In this document: positions 5,601-5,882 of the stretch, one piece after another | How positions within the stretch are numbered: the stretch's first letter is position 1 | Layout: each line of letters starts with the position of its first letter | DNA from: a bacterium | GTDB lineage: Bacteria > Patescibacteriota > Saccharimonadia > Saccharimonadales > Saccharimonadaceae | DNA: 5,882 nt | Assembly (NCBI GenBank): GCA_004561445.1 | Contig: SFVX01000009.1 | Span: 1-5,882 of the forward strand | Direction: 5' to 3' | Made by a program: the position numbers and the translations under genes | Notes under the pieces: generated by a model | Told to the model about the DNA's origin: nothing | Database searches by the model: none | Seen by the model: the letters and a program-made list of their open reading frames with translations, nothing else

Positions 5601-5882
5601 CCTAACGATCCAACTAAGGTAGTACCAAACGAACCAATCCCAGACGTTCCAAACTGGACTCCAGTAGACCCAAGTCCTGTAACTCCATCTAACCCAGGTG
5701 AAGATACTCCAGTGCCTTACACTAAGAACGAAACTCCAGCAGCTAAGTACGGCTTGACTGAGAAGTTTGTCGACGAAGACGGCAACGAACTTTCACCAAG
5801 CGTAAACAAGGGTACTGACTACAAGACTGGTGACAAGTACGACGTAACTAAGGACGCTAAGGTAATCACTGGCTACGTACTG
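2661..5882 (+). CDS. Mucin-binding surface adhesin (Mub/MucBP repeats), 3' truncated by window
   Basis: Secreted adhesin predicted to bind mucin glycoproteins; 1074 codons are uninterrupted and the frame is still open at the right edge. ATG 2661 has an upstream AGAAAGTGGG and starts a YSIRK-type signal: basic residues 1-19, then FGFRKYSFGLASALLG with the conserved R23, K24, G28 and S31, a hydrophobic core to about 43, and likely cleavage after VSA at 46-48. Residues 49 to about 225 are an Ala/Thr/Ser/Asp-rich low-complexity stalk. About 235-590 is beta-rich and unrecognised except for a divergent MucBP-like segment at 412-477 (IKGYDLISSPSTTTG). A MucBP domain follows at about 609-707 (VRINYVTSDGKEI to VYYVYEQ), then Mub-B2-like domains at about 715-833 and 861-957, a Pro-rich linker at 958-1025, and a second MucBP domain from about 1028. 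An LPxTG sortase anchor would be expected past the edge but is not visible. It has its own promoter and appears monocistronic on its 5' side. Codon usage changes sharply near residue 525. Confidence 0.93.
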   Translation, partial: MLSKNNRKLQERKLQEKQRFGFRKYSFGLASALLGVSFMLGTGSTVSAATTTPAENVAAATTSNADSGTAEADATKSEATDTKSADAAASTTDTSATETKTDTTEASNTASDSSATTDANSTSAATDNSDTKAENTTASDTAKTASTEPASGESKNATTDASAEKATDSAAQATNALKAAAVATDASATTTDADSTITATDDAASAKGKITDEGKSKGLTDSDVDPEMSDANGASLVADDSNIPSGYKADPTEGRYTFGIVSLGGDFDKWVKGDASKFKSYNGENNTHYYLRFSTSKNATNGTYDSTVYSQVVDATTDTVKWEQALTPNSGAVKVNNGTDGFELSSKVAGVTQYYELKYTDTKIGNASTSRITINPNNGSLTAVTVYSNGKAIPAGSATPGTYTSVLFPATGVIKTEYIARDAKGNETTLAKYEEGGRQGYKYTISGPREIKGYDLISSPSTTTGILGKTYNVGDVYAGGNLELSDQLQLARVYVATSEYGDAKVELRVALKKDADGNAITINSVNDSNIWKTILSTDSLAPGATASDGNYGGGASYYINGKDGIKYITDAGFTEEQLAGYKRHLTVIILANGLTQGQEPAKYYYAPQGQVRINYVTSDGKEIRGKDPVSAYENSGANTSYDVTGSTYQPQTITADGKTYRFVKSDKSMGTAGTTEINGYTYNVTPSDATGTIKSTTVNDVYYVYEQVTYHTEAESKDVTRTIEYYDSVTGEPIPSDLEKTVTQTATLTRTKIYDDQNNPIGYGTVSEDGSSYTIDDSWKVADQTWTKQDSADLSGYGYTAPDRASVDAVTVDGDTTNVTEKVYYGHQTVTVTPENPGTPGEPINPNDPNSPVYGEETDRKNLVKDASQTIHYVGAGDKTPADNVVTQKDAFTRTVTIDKVTGKVLSYTDWTGEKTFNTVDTPVVQGYHADKKTAGGLTATVDNPDVEETVTYAPNGKLVPVDPDGNPIPGADTPTYPTDPNDPTKVVPNEPIPDVPNWTPVDPSPVTPSNPGEDTPVPYTKNETPAAKYGLTEKFVDEDGNELSPSVNKGTDYKTGDKYDVTKDAKVITGYVL
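2808..3300 (+). repeat. Low-complexity Ala/Thr/Ser/Asp stalk of the adhesin
   Basis: Residues about 50-213 are almost only Ala, Thr, Ser, Asp, Lys, Glu and Asn, written mainly with GCT/GCA/ACT/TCA/GAT codons and no exact repeat unit. Such segments usually act as flexible, possibly O-glycosylated spacers that hold the binding domains away from the wall. The biased codons keep the antisense and shifted frames open by chance, so long frames opposite this stretch are not genes. Confidence 0.8.
4485..4781 (+). repeat. MucBP domain 1 of the adhesin
   Basis: Residues 609-707. The pattern QVRINYVTSDGKEI, YDVTGSTYQPQTITADGKTY and a closing VNDVYYVYEQ matches the MucBP family (Val-x-Val-x-Tyr-Val-x-x-Asp-Gly ... 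Tyr-Val-Tyr-Glu). MucBP domains occur in mucus adhesins and listerial internalins. Confidence 0.8.
4803..5159 (+). repeat. Mub-B2-like domain 1 of the adhesin
   Basis: Residues about 715-833. Recognised by the opening KDVTRTIEYYD, the central VTQTATLTRTKIYDD, a Trp-containing strand (VADQTWTK) and the closing VTEKVYYGH, followed by a Pro-rich linker (834-853). It aligns by eye with the next domain but is clearly diverged from it. Confidence 0.7.
5241..5531 (+). repeat. Mub-B2-like domain 2 of the adhesin
   Basis: Residues about 861-957. The series LVKDASQTIHYVG, VTQKDAFTRTVTIDKVTG, YTDWTGEKTF, VVQGYHADKK and VEETVTYAPNGKLVPVDPDG is the classical Mub repeat order of lactobacilli. It leads into a Pro-rich linker (about 958-1025) rich in PNDP and PVDP motifs. 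Confidence 0.8.
5742..5882 (+). repeat. MucBP domain 2, cut by the window edge
   Basis: Residues about 1028-1074: LTEKFVDEDGNEL, YKTGDKYDVTKDA and ITGYVL match the first half of a MucBP domain. The rest lies outside the window, which implies more repeats and a wall anchor to the right. Confidence 0.75.

Noticed and set aside
1..5882. CRISPR array, tRNA/rRNA gene, riboswitch, toxin-antitoxin or defence genes
   Set aside because: No spaced direct repeats, RNA-gene motifs, or small paired genes of these kinds were seen on either strand.

Overview
The window looks like chromosome from a host-adapted Lactobacillus of the acidophilus/delbrueckii group (L. crispatus, helveticus, amylovorus, johnsonii and relatives). 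The evidence is a SLAP-type S-layer anchoring domain, a YSIRK-type secretion signal on a mucin-binding adhesin, an IS1182-family transposase, and AT-rich intergenic DNA. The species cannot be fixed from this sequence alone.

Layout: (1) 1-91 holds stem-loop structures, including a probable terminator, and no recognisable gene. (2) 92-322 (+) is the 3' end of a broken SLAP-domain gene. It keeps one whole anchoring repeat and a stop codon, but has no start or upstream body. (3) About 356-2188 is a nearly complete IS1182-family insertion sequence. It has imperfect ~18-bp terminal inverted repeats, one 568-residue DDE transposase on the minus strand, and a stem-loop terminator just inside each end. 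(4) 2189-2256 is host DNA ending in a strong 12-bp stem-loop terminator, probably the original terminator of the SLAP gene, now separated from it by the IS. (5) 2257-2660 is an AT-rich regulatory region with an extended -10 promoter, a helically phased direct repeat and inverted repeat just upstream of it, and a 5'-UTR hairpin. (6) 2661-5882 (+) is a large secreted, probably cell-wall-anchored adhesin, open through the right edge (1074 codons seen). In order it has a YSIRK-like signal peptide, an Ala/Thr/Ser/Asp-rich stalk, a beta-rich N-terminal region with a divergent MucBP-like segment, a MucBP domain, two Mub-B2-like domains, a Pro-rich linker and the start of another MucBP domain.

Both host genes concern the cell surface: SLAP domains attach proteins non-covalently to the wall, and Mub/MucBP proteins bind mucus. 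The IS sits between them and reads away from the adhesin, with terminators on both sides, so its effect on the adhesin is probably small. I see no novel multi-gene system. The points most worth checking are the abrupt codon-usage change inside the adhesin, the transposase frame that runs out of the IS into host DNA, the displaced SLAP terminator, and the phased repeats upstream of the adhesin promoter.
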